Source of the DNA: Persicitalea sp963803495
GTDB taxonomy: Bacteria > Bacteroidota > Bacteroidia > Cytophagales > Spirosomataceae
NCBI GenBank assembly: GCA_963803495.1
Contig: CAWDMP010000002.1
Coordinates: 4,402,001 to 4,466,000 of the forward strand
Reading direction: 5' to 3'
DNA length: 64,000 bases
Shown: one piece after another, positions 18,672 to 27,280 of the stretch
How positions within the stretch are numbered: the stretch's first letter is position 1
Layout: each line of letters opens with the position of its first letter
The notes under the pieces: model-generated
The model's database searches: none
What the model was told of the DNA's origin: nothing
Seen by the model: the letters and a program-made list of their open reading frames with translations, nothing else
Made by a program: the position numbers and the translations under genes

Positions 18672-19586
18672 TTACTTCTTGCGGCCTCTTTTACCCTTGA
18701 TCATGTCGGTGGCTTTGCTGGCGTCGGCGGGCAGCATGGCTTGCATACCAGCCAGTCCGCTCTCGATCTGCGGGCCCATGAAACTGAATGCGCTATCGCC
18801 GGACGATTTGCCCATCGCCAGTGCTTTCTGCGCCAACGGAATCGCCTCGGCTACTTTACCCATTTTACCCAAAATCTGGGCTTTCAGCCACACGTTGCGG
18901 AAAGTTTCTTTCAGGCCGATCGACTTGTCGACCATCGCCAGGGCACGGGGCAAGTCCTTGCCTTTAGTGAGCAGGTAATTGGCGGCGTTCTGGAGCGTCG
19001 AAGGATCTTCAGGCTTGTCCATCACGGCTTTGTCCATCGAAGCCATCGTCATGTCAGTGGTCATCACCTCGATCTTGACGGGAACATTCACCATGCCCCA
19101 GCCGATGTTCAGGTGGGCGGTGCTGTCCGTCACGTCCGAAAAACCGATCGTGAACGACTCCATCATGATCGGAGCGGTGGTGGGCATCGCCATGATGCGT
19201 ATGGCGTCTTCCGATTCCTTGTAGCTGGCCTCGCTGGCCTTGGTGTTTTTATTCAGGATGACGGTCCATTGCCCGCTGTTGGGAATAGAAAAAAGTGCGT
19301 AAGTACCAGCGGGTACTGCTTTGCCACCAAACATAAAGTCGGTGGAAGCGGTAAGCGTGGTAGCGGCGTTTGCACCGGTGCGCCAGGTGCGGCCGTTGGA
19401 AACCGTGGCGCTATCGCCGAAAAGGACACGGCCCCGCGCCGAAGGACGCGAGTAAGTCACGGTGAAATCGGTGATGCCGACCGTCTGCATTACGCTGGCG
19501 GCGGGGCTGGGCGCGGCGGTGCGCTGAGCCAGCGAGGAGCCCACAATGAAAACGATCAGGGCAAACGAAAGAAAATACTTTTTCAT
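18672..19586 (-). CDS. Exported DUF2911 domain protein with a TPR-like tail
   Basis: A 304-residue exported protein. The ATG at 19586 gives a signal peptide MKKYFLSFALIVFIVGSSLA; the open frame continues upstream but into the divergent promoter region. The region about residues 25-175 matches DUF2911 in style: VTYSRPSARGR, then GRTWRTGANAATTL, then GGKAVPAGTYALFSIP. The C-terminal third is helical with a TPR-like pattern (LPRALAMVDKSIGLK...KVAEAIPLAQKALAMG). Function is unknown for the family. The tail ends in basic GKRGRKK. Transcribed divergently from the Nudix gene and closed by its own terminator. Confidence 0.8.
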   Translation of the reverse strand: MKKYFLSFALIVFIVGSSLAQRTAAPSPAASVMQTVGITDFTVTYSRPSARGRVLFGDSATVSNGRTWRTGANAATTLTASTDFMFGGKAVPAGTYALFSIPNSGQWTVILNKNTKASEASYKESEDAIRIMAMPTTAPIMMESFTIGFSDVTDSTAHLNIGWGMVNVPVKIEVMTTDMTMASMDKAVMDKPEDPSTLQNAANYLLTKGKDLPRALAMVDKSIGLKETFRNVWLKAQILGKMGKVAEAIPLAQKALAMGKSSGDSAFSFMGPQIESGLAGMQAMLPADASKATDMIKGKRGRKK

Positions 19587-19629
19587 GGAAATGAGATTTT
19601 TATACTTTGTTGAAATAGTGAATTTTGCG

Positions 19630-19637
19630 CAAAAATA
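19630..19637 (-). promoter_or_regulatory. Possible -7 promoter element (TATTTTTG) for the DUF2911 gene
   Basis: Minus-strand TATTTTTG lies 43 bp before the DUF2911 start. A TTTG follows upstream, but with a 14-nt spacer, which is short for the consensus. Confidence 0.35.
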
Positions 19638-19665
19638 CCGCTTTATTACCACAAACCCTATCGAC

Positions 19666-20206
19666 ATGCCAAAGAACAACCTGCTGGAAATGCTGAATGA
19701 TTACGTTCCGGCTGACGAGTTCGAATGGACCATGTGGCTGAGTACCATTGCGTTTGTGGAGTCGCAGCCCCGCTGCTTCGAGCGCACGCTGGCGGTGGGG
19801 CACGTCACGGCCTCGGCCTGGGTGGTGTCGCCCGACCGCACCCGTGTATTGCTGATGCACCACCGCAAGCTGAATCGCTGGTTTCAGCCCGGCGGCCATT
19901 GCGACGGCGACCCTGACACGCTGCGCGTGGCTATGAAAGAGGTACAGGAGGAAACGGGGATCGCGGCCACGCCGCTGCGGAAAACGATCTTCGACATCGA
20001 CGTGCATACCATTCCGGGTAACTACCGGGAAGCTTCGCACTCTACACTACGACATTAGGTACTTGCTGGAAGCCGACCCCGCCGTGGAAGTGGCGCGAAA
20101 TCATGAGGCGAAGGAAGTACGTTGGGTACCGCTGGAAGAAGTCCGGCTTTACAATCCGTCGGAGTCGTTGCTGCGAATGCGGCGGAAGGATGTGGTCAAT
20201 GTTTAG
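19666..20206 (+). pseudogene. Nudix hydrolase (frameshifted)
   Basis: A MutT/Nudix-type pyrophosphohydrolase, 179 residues when one surplus base at 20041 is removed (GCACTCTACAC where GCACCTACAC restores A-S-H-L-H-Y-D-I-R). The Nudix box is GGHCDGDPDTLRVAMKEVQEETG at 19890-19958. Two positions differ from G-x5-E-x7-R-E-U-x-E-E-x-G-U (Asp for the first Glu, Lys for Arg), as seen in some Nudix subfamilies. The second half (YLLEADPAVEV...EAKEVRWVPLEEVR) continues cleanly in the shifted frame to 20206. Because both halves look fully conserved, a sequencing indel is as likely as real inactivation. Substrate unknown. Confidence 0.8.
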
Positions 20207-20227
20207 CGATTTAGTGATTAGAACGTT

Positions 20228-20242
20228 GCGCCTCTCCGAGGT
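20228..20242. repeat. REP-like CGCCTCTCCGAGG hairpin core
   Basis: GCGCCTCTCCGAGGT forms a short CCTC-TC-CGAGG stem. The same core CCTCTCCGAGG recurs at 27180-27191, suggesting a dispersed intergenic repeat. Confidence 0.5.
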
Positions 20243-20273
20243 TTGGGGTATGGAAGTCGGGCTTGTTATCGGT

Positions 20274-21929
20274 TTAATATTTCAAAAACCGCCATACGCG
20301 ACTTCCTTCCGGCGTCAGGATTCTTATAAAATAAAAACCGGCGGGTAAGGTACTTACCGAGAACTTTACCTTCGACTCGTCCGTAATACTCAGCTGGCGA
20401 AGTACTTGGCCCGTCACATCGAGTAACAGTACTTCGGAGGATTCATCCACGCGATTTTTTCCAAAATCAAGTACTACTTCATCGTAAGCCGGATTAGGGT
20501 ACAGTGTAGCATCGAGCCCGGTACCTGGTTCCACCGCCAGGGGCGCGTAGCCGAGGCGGACGATTTCTTCGGCGCGCTGGGCGCTGGGAACGCCGTAGCC
20601 GAGCAACGAGTCGGGACGCGCGGCCTGGTCACCGGATTTTTGAAGTACTACCAATAACTGCTGGGCACTCAGAAAAGGAAACTCCTGCCAAAGCACCGCC
20701 GCTAGACCCGCGATGAGCGGGGCTGAAAACGAAGTACCGTTAGCGCTGGAGACTCCACCGGTCTCGACACTATTGCCGATCACCGTGCCGATTCCCTGCG
20801 CCGCCACGTCGGGCTTGATGCGGCCGTCGGCGGTGGGGCCCACCGAACTGAACGGCGCTATACTGCGGTTGGCAAAAACCGCCCCCACGCTTACGATCGA
20901 GTCGGCGTCGGCGGGTGAGGTGACGAGCCGCCACGGGTCGTTGCCGGAGTTGCCTGCCGAAGCGACGACTAAAATGCCACGGCGGGCGGCATGAAGTGCG
21001 GCGCGACTGACGAGCGCCGTGCGGCCATCGAGATCGCGGGTCGTGTAGTTGTACGCCGGATTGTCGAACTGATTGTAGCCCAGCGACGATGAGATGATGT
21101 CGACGCCGAGGCTGTCGGCGCGCTCGGCGGCCAGTACCCAGGTTGCTTCCTCGTAGGGCGTTTCGCTAAAATCGTTTTCGGTGCGGTAAAGCGCGTAGCT
21201 GGCTTCGAAAGCAGCGCCAACCAAAAAGCCCGGCTGATTGGCTGCCATCGTCGACAGGCAGTTGAGCCCGTGCGGGTGATTGCCGTAGACGAAAGCTTTG
21301 CGGCTCACGAAATCGTAGGTGTCGACCAACCGCTTGTCGTCGAATAGGGGTTTGAGGTAGGTGAGTTCGTCTGCGCGGGGAAAGCCCGCATCGAATACCG
21401 CGATCATCATGCCCCGGCCCCGGAAGCCTTTCTCGTGCAGATCGGGTAGGCCCAGCATGGCGAGCTGGCCTTGCATCCGACCGTAGTCGATGGCCTCGGT
21501 CGTGCCGAACTTGTCGTTCCGTGCGCCTAGCCGCGCCAGGCCGGGCGTGGTGGTGCTGGTGAGGGGCAGGTTCCGTTCGGTGCTTTTATAGAATGGCAGG
21601 GCCTTGATCGCCGCCCATTGCGCTTCGGTGGCTTCCAGCAGGGCGGCGTTGAACCAGCGCGACGTGAACAAAACGCGCGCGCCCGTCTGCCTGACGGCTT
21701 GGATGTAAGCAGGATTGACCGGAAAATCAGCCGCCGTGATGGCGATACCCTGCCGTTGCCGCCGCGCGACGGCCCGCTCGGAAAGGTAATCGGCGGGTTT
21801 TTGAACAGAGTAAGGGGTGGCGGCTTTGTCTTTGAAATAAATAAAGTACCGGGGCAAAAGCTGGGCTTCGCTCACCCAACTTACCAGGAGCAGGAAGGTC
21901 GTCAATAAGATAGTACCTGTTTTTCTCAT
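20274..21929 (-). CDS. Subtilisin-like (S8) serine peptidase with type IX secretion sorting tail
   Basis: A 551-residue secreted peptidase. A signal peptide ends at SEAQ (about residue 23), followed by a propeptide-like region to about 160. The S8 domain has catalytic Asp in IAVFDAGFP, His in GNHPHGLNCLS and Ser in ANGTSFSAP; the oxyanion Asn lies in ASAGNSGNDP. The C-terminal about 75 residues (YPNPAYDEVVLDF...GFYFIRILTPEGSRVWRFLKY) form a type A T9SS sorting domain, so the enzyme should cross the outer membrane and be released or anchored. The ATG at 21929 overlaps the upstream lipoprotein stop by 4 bp, indicating a coupled operon aroA-lipoprotein-peptidase. Target proteins unknown. Confidence 0.9.
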   Translation of the reverse strand: MRKTGTILLTTFLLLVSWVSEAQLLPRYFIYFKDKAATPYSVQKPADYLSERAVARRQRQGIAITAADFPVNPAYIQAVRQTGARVLFTSRWFNAALLEATEAQWAAIKALPFYKSTERNLPLTSTTTPGLARLGARNDKFGTTEAIDYGRMQGQLAMLGLPDLHEKGFRGRGMMIAVFDAGFPRADELTYLKPLFDDKRLVDTYDFVSRKAFVYGNHPHGLNCLSTMAANQPGFLVGAAFEASYALYRTENDFSETPYEEATWVLAAERADSLGVDIISSSLGYNQFDNPAYNYTTRDLDGRTALVSRAALHAARRGILVVASAGNSGNDPWRLVTSPADADSIVSVGAVFANRSIAPFSSVGPTADGRIKPDVAAQGIGTVIGNSVETGGVSSANGTSFSAPLIAGLAAVLWQEFPFLSAQQLLVVLQKSGDQAARPDSLLGYGVPSAQRAEEIVRLGYAPLAVEPGTGLDATLYPNPAYDEVVLDFGKNRVDESSEVLLLDVTGQVLRQLSITDESKVKFSVSTLPAGFYFIRILTPEGSRVWRFLKY

Positions 21930-22606
21930 CGGCCAAACTCTTTGAGCGTAACGATTTTCACTTCGCCAAACTCGATGATTCCTTTGCCCACACAATCGGG
22001 CGTACCGCAGTACTGCACCAACGTACGTTCCTGCTGTACCAGGCCGACGCCGTCGGCGTAAACATCGCGGCGCCGGCGCAGCGACAGTAGCGTGGAATCG
22101 TTTTGCTGCACCACGGTAAGGGTATTGGCCATATTCAGGGTACCCAGTTGGCGCGGTTCACCGCTTCGCTCGATCGTGTGAAATTCTGCGGGTAGAATAT
22201 TGAACAAATTAGCGTCCCAGCGGCGGCGGTTGCGGGCGGGAAAAGCGATTTTTACCAAAACCACCCCATTTTCCCGACGAAAAGCTTGATCTACCGTGCG
22301 CCAGGCACTCCACACCGAGTCGACTTCCCAGGTACCGCTGCTGCGCAACCGTGCGCGTTCGATAGGGTAAACGTCCTGCCCGGCAGCATCGGTATAAGGT
22401 ACCCCGATGGTTTCGCGGAGGCGGTAGGTTTTGGTTTGGGTGGGTTGGGTGAGGGCGTAGCTGGTTTCGGATACTTCGTATTCCCTTACGAAGCCACTTT
22501 CCAGCGGAAAATAGCCGTAGCCCGGATCGGGTAGGGGCGGGGCATCGCGCTCGGTGCAGCCACATATCAGGGCCAAAAGTGCTAAGCAAGCCAACGGCGA
22601 TTTCAT
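21926..22606 (-). CDS. Lipoprotein of unknown function
   Basis: A 226-residue predicted lipoprotein. The ATG at 22606 yields MKSPLACLALLALICGC with the lipobox Cys at 17. The frame is open further upstream inside aroA, but that part is only the shadow of aroA. The mature protein starts with a Pro/Asp-rich spacer followed by YGYFPLESGFVREYEVSETSY, a pattern common in Bacteroidota lipoproteins with a beta-rich fold. Its strands contain RRR motifs and a Cys pair (QYCGTPDCVG). It is linked by ATGA overlaps to aroA upstream and to the S8 peptidase downstream, so the three are very likely co-translated. No function can be assigned. Confidence 0.7.
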   Translation of the reverse strand: MKSPLACLALLALICGCTERDAPPLPDPGYGYFPLESGFVREYEVSETSYALTQPTQTKTYRLRETIGVPYTDAAGQDVYPIERARLRSSGTWEVDSVWSAWRTVDQAFRRENGVVLVKIAFPARNRRRWDANLFNILPAEFHTIERSGEPRQLGTLNMANTLTVVQQNDSTLLSLRRRRDVYADGVGLVQQERTLVQYCGTPDCVGKGIIEFGEVKIVTLKEFGR

Positions 22607-23844
22607 GACACGGCTTCTTTCACCGCCGTCACCTCCGCCAAATGCTCCCAAAAATTGGGGTACGACTTGACGACGACGCCCGGCTCTTCGATGACAATTG
22701 GGTGCCGCATCCCGACCGGCGCAAAGGCTAGGGCCATGCGGTGGTCGTCGTAGGTCGCGATGGTAGGCGTAGTACCTTGCGGGATCGGCTGGGTACGCCG
22801 TACTTCGTAGCGCTCGTTGGCTACCGTCTCGACCAGCTCGGCCCCTAGTTTTTTCAGTTCTTCTTGCAGGGCAAAAATCCGGTCGGTTTCCTTTATTTTC
22901 AGACTTCCTACCCCCGTGAGCGTGAGATGAATATGTTTTATGGCGCAGCAAACGGCCACCGTCTGCGCTAGATCGGGACAATCGGTAAAGTCCCAGGTCA
23001 AGGTGGCGTCGGCGTCTGTTTTCTGCAGCAGCACCCCGCGCTCAGTGAAGGTGCTTGTCACGCCCAAGTGCGCCATGATATTCACGATGGCGCTGTCACC
23101 CTGCAACGAGTCTTCTTTCAGGCCCAGCAACTCCACCTCGGCTTCGTCGGCCAGAGCCACGATGCTGTACCAGTAGCTCGCGCCCGACCAATCGGATTCG
23201 ATGGAGTAGGGCTGGGGTTGGTAGGTTTGCGCCGAAACCGTAAGTTTCTGAGCATCCCAGTCGGCCTGGTACGCCACGCCGAAAGCGGCCATCTGCTGGA
23301 GCGTCATCTCGATGTAGGGTCGCGAGCCTACATCGCCTTCCAGGGTAATCGTGAGGCCTTCGGGCAGCAGCGGCGCGACCATCAGCAGCGCCGAAATGTA
23401 CTGGCTGCTCACATCGCCCCGAATCGAAAGCGCATTTTTTCCTGAGTACTCAAAGCCTTCCAGCCGCACAGGTGGATACCCCTCCTGCTGCTCATAAGTA
23501 ATCCTGGCCCCCAGATGCCGCAGCGCGTCGACCAGCAAACCGATGGGCCGCTCGCACATGCGAGGCGTTCCGGTCATGGTTTTGCGCTGGCCCGTAATGG
23601 CGAAGTAGGCCGTCAGAAATCGCATGGTCGTACCGGCGTCGATCACATCGGCCACGGAATCATCCGAGGCCAAAAGCCGCTGCATGGTCTGGCAGTCGCG
23701 GGCTTCGGAGATGTTGGTCAGGGTACACTTGAAACCCGTGAGCGCGTCGATGATCAGCGCGCGGTTGCACTCACTTTTGGAAGCGGTGAGTTTTATGGCA
23801 GCCTGGATATTTTTTTGGGGCGGGGAAATCAGAATAGAGGACAT
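22603..23844 (-). CDS. aroA: 3-phosphoshikimate 1-carboxyvinyltransferase (EPSP synthase)
   Basis: A 413-residue EPSP synthase, the sixth step of the shikimate pathway, joining shikimate-3-phosphate and phosphoenolpyruvate in the cytoplasm. Visible family motifs are ASKSECNRALII (20-31), DAGTTMRFLTAYFA (about 68-81; the usual NSGT is NAGT/DAGT in this group), RPIG, SSQYISALLM, and the late KETDRI...ELKKLGA and DDHRMALAFAP segments. It is shorter than the E. coli enzyme (427) but within range for Bacteroidota. Downstream genes overlap by 4 bp. The upstream gap carries a small hairpin and a 14-bp tandem repeat. Confidence 0.95.
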   Translation of the reverse strand: MSSILISPPQKNIQAAIKLTASKSECNRALIIDALTGFKCTLTNISEARDCQTMQRLLASDDSVADVIDAGTTMRFLTAYFAITGQRKTMTGTPRMCERPIGLLVDALRHLGARITYEQQEGYPPVRLEGFEYSGKNALSIRGDVSSQYISALLMVAPLLPEGLTITLEGDVGSRPYIEMTLQQMAAFGVAYQADWDAQKLTVSAQTYQPQPYSIESDWSGASYWYSIVALADEAEVELLGLKEDSLQGDSAIVNIMAHLGVTSTFTERGVLLQKTDADATLTWDFTDCPDLAQTVAVCCAIKHIHLTLTGVGSLKIKETDRIFALQEELKKLGAELVETVANERYEVRRTQPIPQGTTPTIATYDDHRMALAFAPVGMRHPIVIEEPGVVVKSYPNFWEHLAEVTAVKEAVS

Positions 23845-23872
23845 AGGTAGTTTATGACTACTGACTTGGTAG

Positions 23873-23923
23873 AGACGCGATTTACCGCGTCTAGCCGACC
23901 GCGTCTGGCCGACCGCGTCTGGC
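23873..23923. repeat. AGACGCG hairpin followed by a 14-bp tandem repeat
   Basis: AGACGCG (23873-23879) pairs with CGCGTCT (23886-23892). A unit close to ACCGCGTCTGGCCG then repeats almost three times to 23923. It lies just before aroA and after a leftward hypothetical gene. Confidence 0.75.
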
Positions 23924-24021
23924 GCGCGAAAGCAATCTGAGTCTGGATTTTCGATCAGTGGATTTTAGTTAAAATTTTCCTTTTGCTTGCGAAGACGGCC
24001 GGGCCGGCCGTACCACATCAT

Positions 24022-24636
24022 TTAATACGTTTTCAGGATTTTGAGGCGGTTGCGGCCGTTGATCTTTACGGAAGCAAAGCTGAGCTTGTAGCAGATGAAG
24101 CCGGTGGCAGCCAGCGCGCCGCCCACCGCGAAAGCCTGGGCATCGGTGGTGAAGCGTTGCCCATCGATGCCTTCGTTGAAAAAGTCGGCACCGATGAAAA
24201 CCAGCCCCGCCAGCGGAAGCAACACTGCACCTTCGGTCACCCACGGAATGCGGCGGTAGGTTTTGACCCGCCTGAGGTCTTTCAGAAGTACTTCTTTCGA
24301 TAACATCTGCCGAGCGGCTTCGTCGATGTAGGCAAAGGTGAAACTACTGTCCGTGAGCGTGTAGATTTCCTGTTGCTGTCGGCCGGGCAGGCCATTGGCG
24401 TTGAAGCGAATCAGATCGCCGGGAAAGTAGCGGAAGCGGTGAAAACCGCCCACCATCGGCGAAGCATCCAGCACCAGATAGCGCACGCCGGGCTTGGTGA
24501 AAGCGCGGCTATTTTGTTGTTGCTTCAAGAATAGCTCCTCGCTCGACAACGCCTTGTCCGGATCGTAGTGGTCCTGCGCCAGAGATTCGCCCAGTGACAG
24601 GATGGACAACAATAGTAACGAAACGATGCTTTTCAT
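24022..24636 (-). CDS. Exported hypothetical protein with two membrane-like segments
   Basis: A 204-residue protein not recognised as a known family. The ATG at 24636 gives a signal peptide MKSIVSLLLLSILSLGESLA. The mature part has a basic/aromatic stretch near 60-80 (GGFHRFRYFPGDLIRFN), a short strand-rich middle, and two hydrophobic segments at about 140-158 and 172-190 separated by an acidic loop (FFNEGIDGQ). It ends in basic KINGRNRLKILKTY. A well-formed promoter (TTTG-N20-TATATTTG, 24658-24689) lies just before the start and overlaps the end of the DUF502 gene. The gene is therefore probably transcribed on its own. Confidence 0.65.
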   Translation of the reverse strand: MKSIVSLLLLSILSLGESLAQDHYDPDKALSSEELFLKQQQNSRAFTKPGVRYLVLDASPMVGGFHRFRYFPGDLIRFNANGLPGRQQQEIYTLTDSSFTFAYIDEAARQMLSKEVLLKDLRRVKTYRRIPWVTEGAVLLPLAGLVFIGADFFNEGIDGQRFTTDAQAFAVGGALAATGFICYKLSFASVKINGRNRLKILKTY

Positions 24637-24657
24637 AGGACGTCCGGTTGACGGTTT

Positions 24658-24689
24658 CAAATATAATGCATTGTGCGGGAAAGCTCAAA
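24658..24689 (-). promoter_or_regulatory. Bacteroidota primary-sigma promoter for the 24022-24636 gene
   Basis: On the minus strand TTTG (24689-24686) is followed after exactly 20 nt by TATATTTG (24665-24658), matching TTTG/TAnnTTTG. The start codon is 21 bp downstream of the -7 element. The -33 part ends 1 bp inside the preceding gene's stop-codon region. Confidence 0.7.
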
Positions 24690-25296
24690 GCTCGTCCGAT
24701 TCTACCTGCGCCTGCACCGACACCCCGCCCGATACGATCATCTTCATGATGTCGGCGCTGTTGGCGTCCAGCATCGTGACGTTGCCGATGGGTACGATGA
24801 AAAGCTCGCCCGAAAACGCGTAGGAGTGCGGCATGTACACGGCGATGTAATCCTTGATGTGCAAATGGCTGAGGTCGGTTTGGGTGATAAAACCCAGTTT
24901 CCTGACGTCCGACTCGCGGTTGATCGTTACGAGTACCGGCTGATTGAATTTCTTCTTGTCACCCACGAAGGCGGTAATCAGGTCTTTTATGGAGTAAAAG
25001 ATGATGTTGACCAGCGGAATTCTGCGCAAAATCCGCTCGGTGAACTTGAAGAAAGACTGCGGGACGACCGTCGAGAAGAAAAAGCCGAGCAGAATGATGC
25101 CGCCCAGGATGATCAGCATCCCCAACCCCGGCAAATAGATGGATTTCTTGGCCGAAATCGGAATGGAAATCGGCAGAATACTATCCAAAGCCTCCACGCC
25201 CGTCCAGATGATCAGGATGGTGAAGTACAGGGGAGCCACCAATACCAGCCCCCGCACGAAATAACCAAAAATACGATTCAGGAAGCCGTTCTTCAT
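24685..25296 (-). CDS. DUF502 family inner membrane protein
   Basis: A 203-residue membrane protein of the DUF502 family. Two N-terminal hydrophobic segments are visible (about 12-35, FVRGLVLVAPLYFTILIIW; and 54-78). A soluble domain follows with the conserved ESIPLVNIIFYSIKDL-like stretch RIPLVNIIFYSIKDLI and the late VYMPHSYAFSGELFIVP segment. Members are widespread, and none has a well-established function that I know of. Length and order match the family. Its start lies 14 bp before a reiterated-word inverted repeat (25310-25407). Confidence 0.85.
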   Translation of the reverse strand: MKNGFLNRIFGYFVRGLVLVAPLYFTILIIWTGVEALDSILPISIPISAKKSIYLPGLGMLIILGGIILLGFFFSTVVPQSFFKFTERILRRIPLVNIIFYSIKDLITAFVGDKKKFNQPVLVTINRESDVRKLGFITQTDLSHLHIKDYIAVYMPHSYAFSGELFIVPIGNVTMLDANSADIMKMIVSGGVSVQAQVESDEL

Positions 25297-25309
25297 GGGA
25301 GGTCATTTT

Positions 25310-25407
25310 GAATGATAGAATGAGTGAATGATAGAATACAAATACAATTTAAATTGAATCACGATCGCGTGGAAGCAATATTCACTCATCCTATCATTCA
25401 CTCATTC
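25310..25407. repeat. Inverted reiterated-word repeat (GAATGATA/GAATGAGT)
   Basis: Left arm 25310-25338 repeats GAATGATAGAATGAGT-type words; right arm 25379-25407 is largely its reverse complement (17 bp exact over GAATGAGTGAATGATAG). It fills the gap between the MuiA-like and DUF502 genes. Confidence 0.75.
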
Positions 25408-25411
25408 AAAA

Positions 25412-27025
25412 TTAAAAAACCACCGCCCGCCCCTTGGGGTACTTCACCTCGAAACGGATGTCAAAAGTACGGGATTCGTTGGATTTCAGGGGTACTTCCC
25501 AAGTGAGTTTGCCGGTTTGGGAATTGTACTTCGCCCCGGTGGTTTCCTGGATGTCCACCTCGATGTCGCTGTTTTGCGAGACGGGTACCTGGTCTTCGAG
25601 CGTAAGCTTGGCGGCGTCGGGGCGAGTGTTGCGGACCGTGATGCGGTAGGTGACCGTCTCACGGACGTTGCTGCCGATGAAGCGTTTGCTGCTGTACTCG
25701 TTGAGTCGCTCGCGCTTGATCACGATTTTCTTGTCCCGACCGAGCGATACGTTCAGCGTGTCGTTGGTATTCTGCGTAATCAACTGCGTCTCACCCACGT
25801 AGGTTCCCTGAAAGTAAACGTTCGCCTGACCGTTCAATAGATTGTATTTTTCCCACCCGGCCAGTTGGGCCACCAGGAAGGCGTCGGCGTCGAGCTTGGG
25901 GATCGCAAAATGACGGTAGGTAGCCGGTACCTCGTGCTGTGCGATGTCGACCAACTGTCTCGTACTCCCGGTAGGAATATCGTAAGGTAGTGCAATGTCA
26001 AAAGAAACCGAGAGCTGATTAGTCGTAACCTGAGTGTAGTCCGCTGTGCTACTTATAGGTGCACCTGTTGCTGCCATGGTGGGCATTCCGAATCCGGCAT
26101 CCATTTCCTCTTTTGAAAGACGTGCCTGCTCATTGCGCATCATGACCGGGCGGGGTTGCGGGAAGTTGACATATTGCACCCCGAGTTGGGGCATAGAACC
26201 GCCAAGGGTAGGGTTGGCGGTAGAAAGCGTCAGTTTTATATTTTCCCAATTTTGACCGGTAAACTGGAAGATCGAGGCTTTATAGGTTAAAGATACAGGA
26301 CCACCGGTCTCTTTAACCCGTATATCGTAAACAGGTTGCCAGCCTACGCCGCTGACGATGTACGAAATCTCCATTTCGAGTGTGGTTTGTCTCGTAGCTT
26401 TGAGGCTCACCTCTATGCCGCCGACCGGCTGATTGCGATTGTTTTGCCAGGTAGAAAGCTGGCTTTTGATGCCGTTTTCCTGCTTTTGCAGTACTTTGAT
26501 GGTCTCCTTTACCTTAATGAGCTTGCCGCCGATGTCGGTCAGGCGCTCGCGGTAGAAATCGGCCATCTGTTTCAGGTCGGTTACCTTCACGCCCGTCGCC
26601 GAGCCGCTCACTTGCTTGTTGGACAATATGAGTAGTTTTTCCTCTTCCAGTACTGATTGCGTTAGTTTGGCGGCTTCGATATCGTCCTGCACGCTGCGCA
26701 ATGAATCGTCCAATTGCAGAATATTCTTGGGACGGGGCGCATTTTGCAGGTAATTTTGCACAAAACGCACTCCGGTGATCACCGCATCGCCCGCACCCCG
26801 CACCTGAATGCTGTTAGGGTTGATGCTGAGCGGGATGTTTTCAAGTACCAGCCGCTGCTCCCCGGCCGGGACGGTGGCCTTGGCGGTGGCTGTTAGTTCG
26901 GCGTGGGTCAGGAACACGGTGGCGTGGGTAAGGGTCGGCGCAACGGTTTGGGAAGGTGTATTTTGGGCAAAAGCCGCCGGTGCCAGCAGTACCCAGGCGA
27001 AAAATGGAAAGGATGCTTTTTTCAT
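25412..27025 (-). CDS. MuiA-family protein (DUF4140/DUF4139)
   Basis: A 537-residue exported protein of the mucoidy-inhibitor MuiA family. A signal peptide ends in AFAQ (residue 21). The N-terminal part (about 30-130, VFLTHAELTATAKATVPAGEQRLVLENIP) matches DUF4140. A coiled-coil segment at about 130-210 (SVQDDIEAAKLTQSVLEEEKLLILSNK) follows. The C-terminal half (about 220-535, with YIVSGVGWQPVYDIR and YNSQTGKLTWEVPLKSNES) matches DUF4139. The family name comes from a mucoid phenotype in E. coli; the biochemical role is unknown. Length is typical. Probably a single gene, between two repeat-filled gaps. Confidence 0.87.
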   Translation of the reverse strand: MKKASFPFFAWVLLAPAAFAQNTPSQTVAPTLTHATVFLTHAELTATAKATVPAGEQRLVLENIPLSINPNSIQVRGAGDAVITGVRFVQNYLQNAPRPKNILQLDDSLRSVQDDIEAAKLTQSVLEEEKLLILSNKQVSGSATGVKVTDLKQMADFYRERLTDIGGKLIKVKETIKVLQKQENGIKSQLSTWQNNRNQPVGGIEVSLKATRQTTLEMEISYIVSGVGWQPVYDIRVKETGGPVSLTYKASIFQFTGQNWENIKLTLSTANPTLGGSMPQLGVQYVNFPQPRPVMMRNEQARLSKEEMDAGFGMPTMAATGAPISSTADYTQVTTNQLSVSFDIALPYDIPTGSTRQLVDIAQHEVPATYRHFAIPKLDADAFLVAQLAGWEKYNLLNGQANVYFQGTYVGETQLITQNTNDTLNVSLGRDKKIVIKRERLNEYSSKRFIGSNVRETVTYRITVRNTRPDAAKLTLEDQVPVSQNSDIEVDIQETTGAKYNSQTGKLTWEVPLKSNESRTFDIRFEVKYPKGRAVVF

Positions 27026-27128
27026 GGCTGATTGCTATATGATTTATGAAAATTGGTTTTTGAAATTCGTTATTCTTTTGAGATAGAAACGGCTGATGCG
27101 TTTAAGATTTGTTTTTGCGATACGTTGT

Positions 27129-27227
27129 GCTTCTCCGAAGCTCATAGCTGACTTTCTTGTGATTTCTACAAACATTTAGCCTCTCCGAGGCCTCATGGCT
27201 TTGAGTACTTAGAGTTTGAGTACTCAG
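27129..27227. repeat. REP-like hairpins in the 27.03-27.28 kb gap
   Basis: GCTTCTCCGAAGC (27129-27141) and GCCTCTCCGAGGC (27179-27191) are two related hairpin cores. The second carries the reverse complement of a TAAATGTTTGTAGAAATC tail. They are followed by TTGAGTACTTAG and TTGAGTACTCAG (27201-27227). No gene was found in this 255-bp divergent gap. Confidence 0.65.
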
Positions 27228-27280
27228 TTTAAGCTTCTTTCTGGCCACTTATTCTATCATTCATCATTCATAACTCATCA

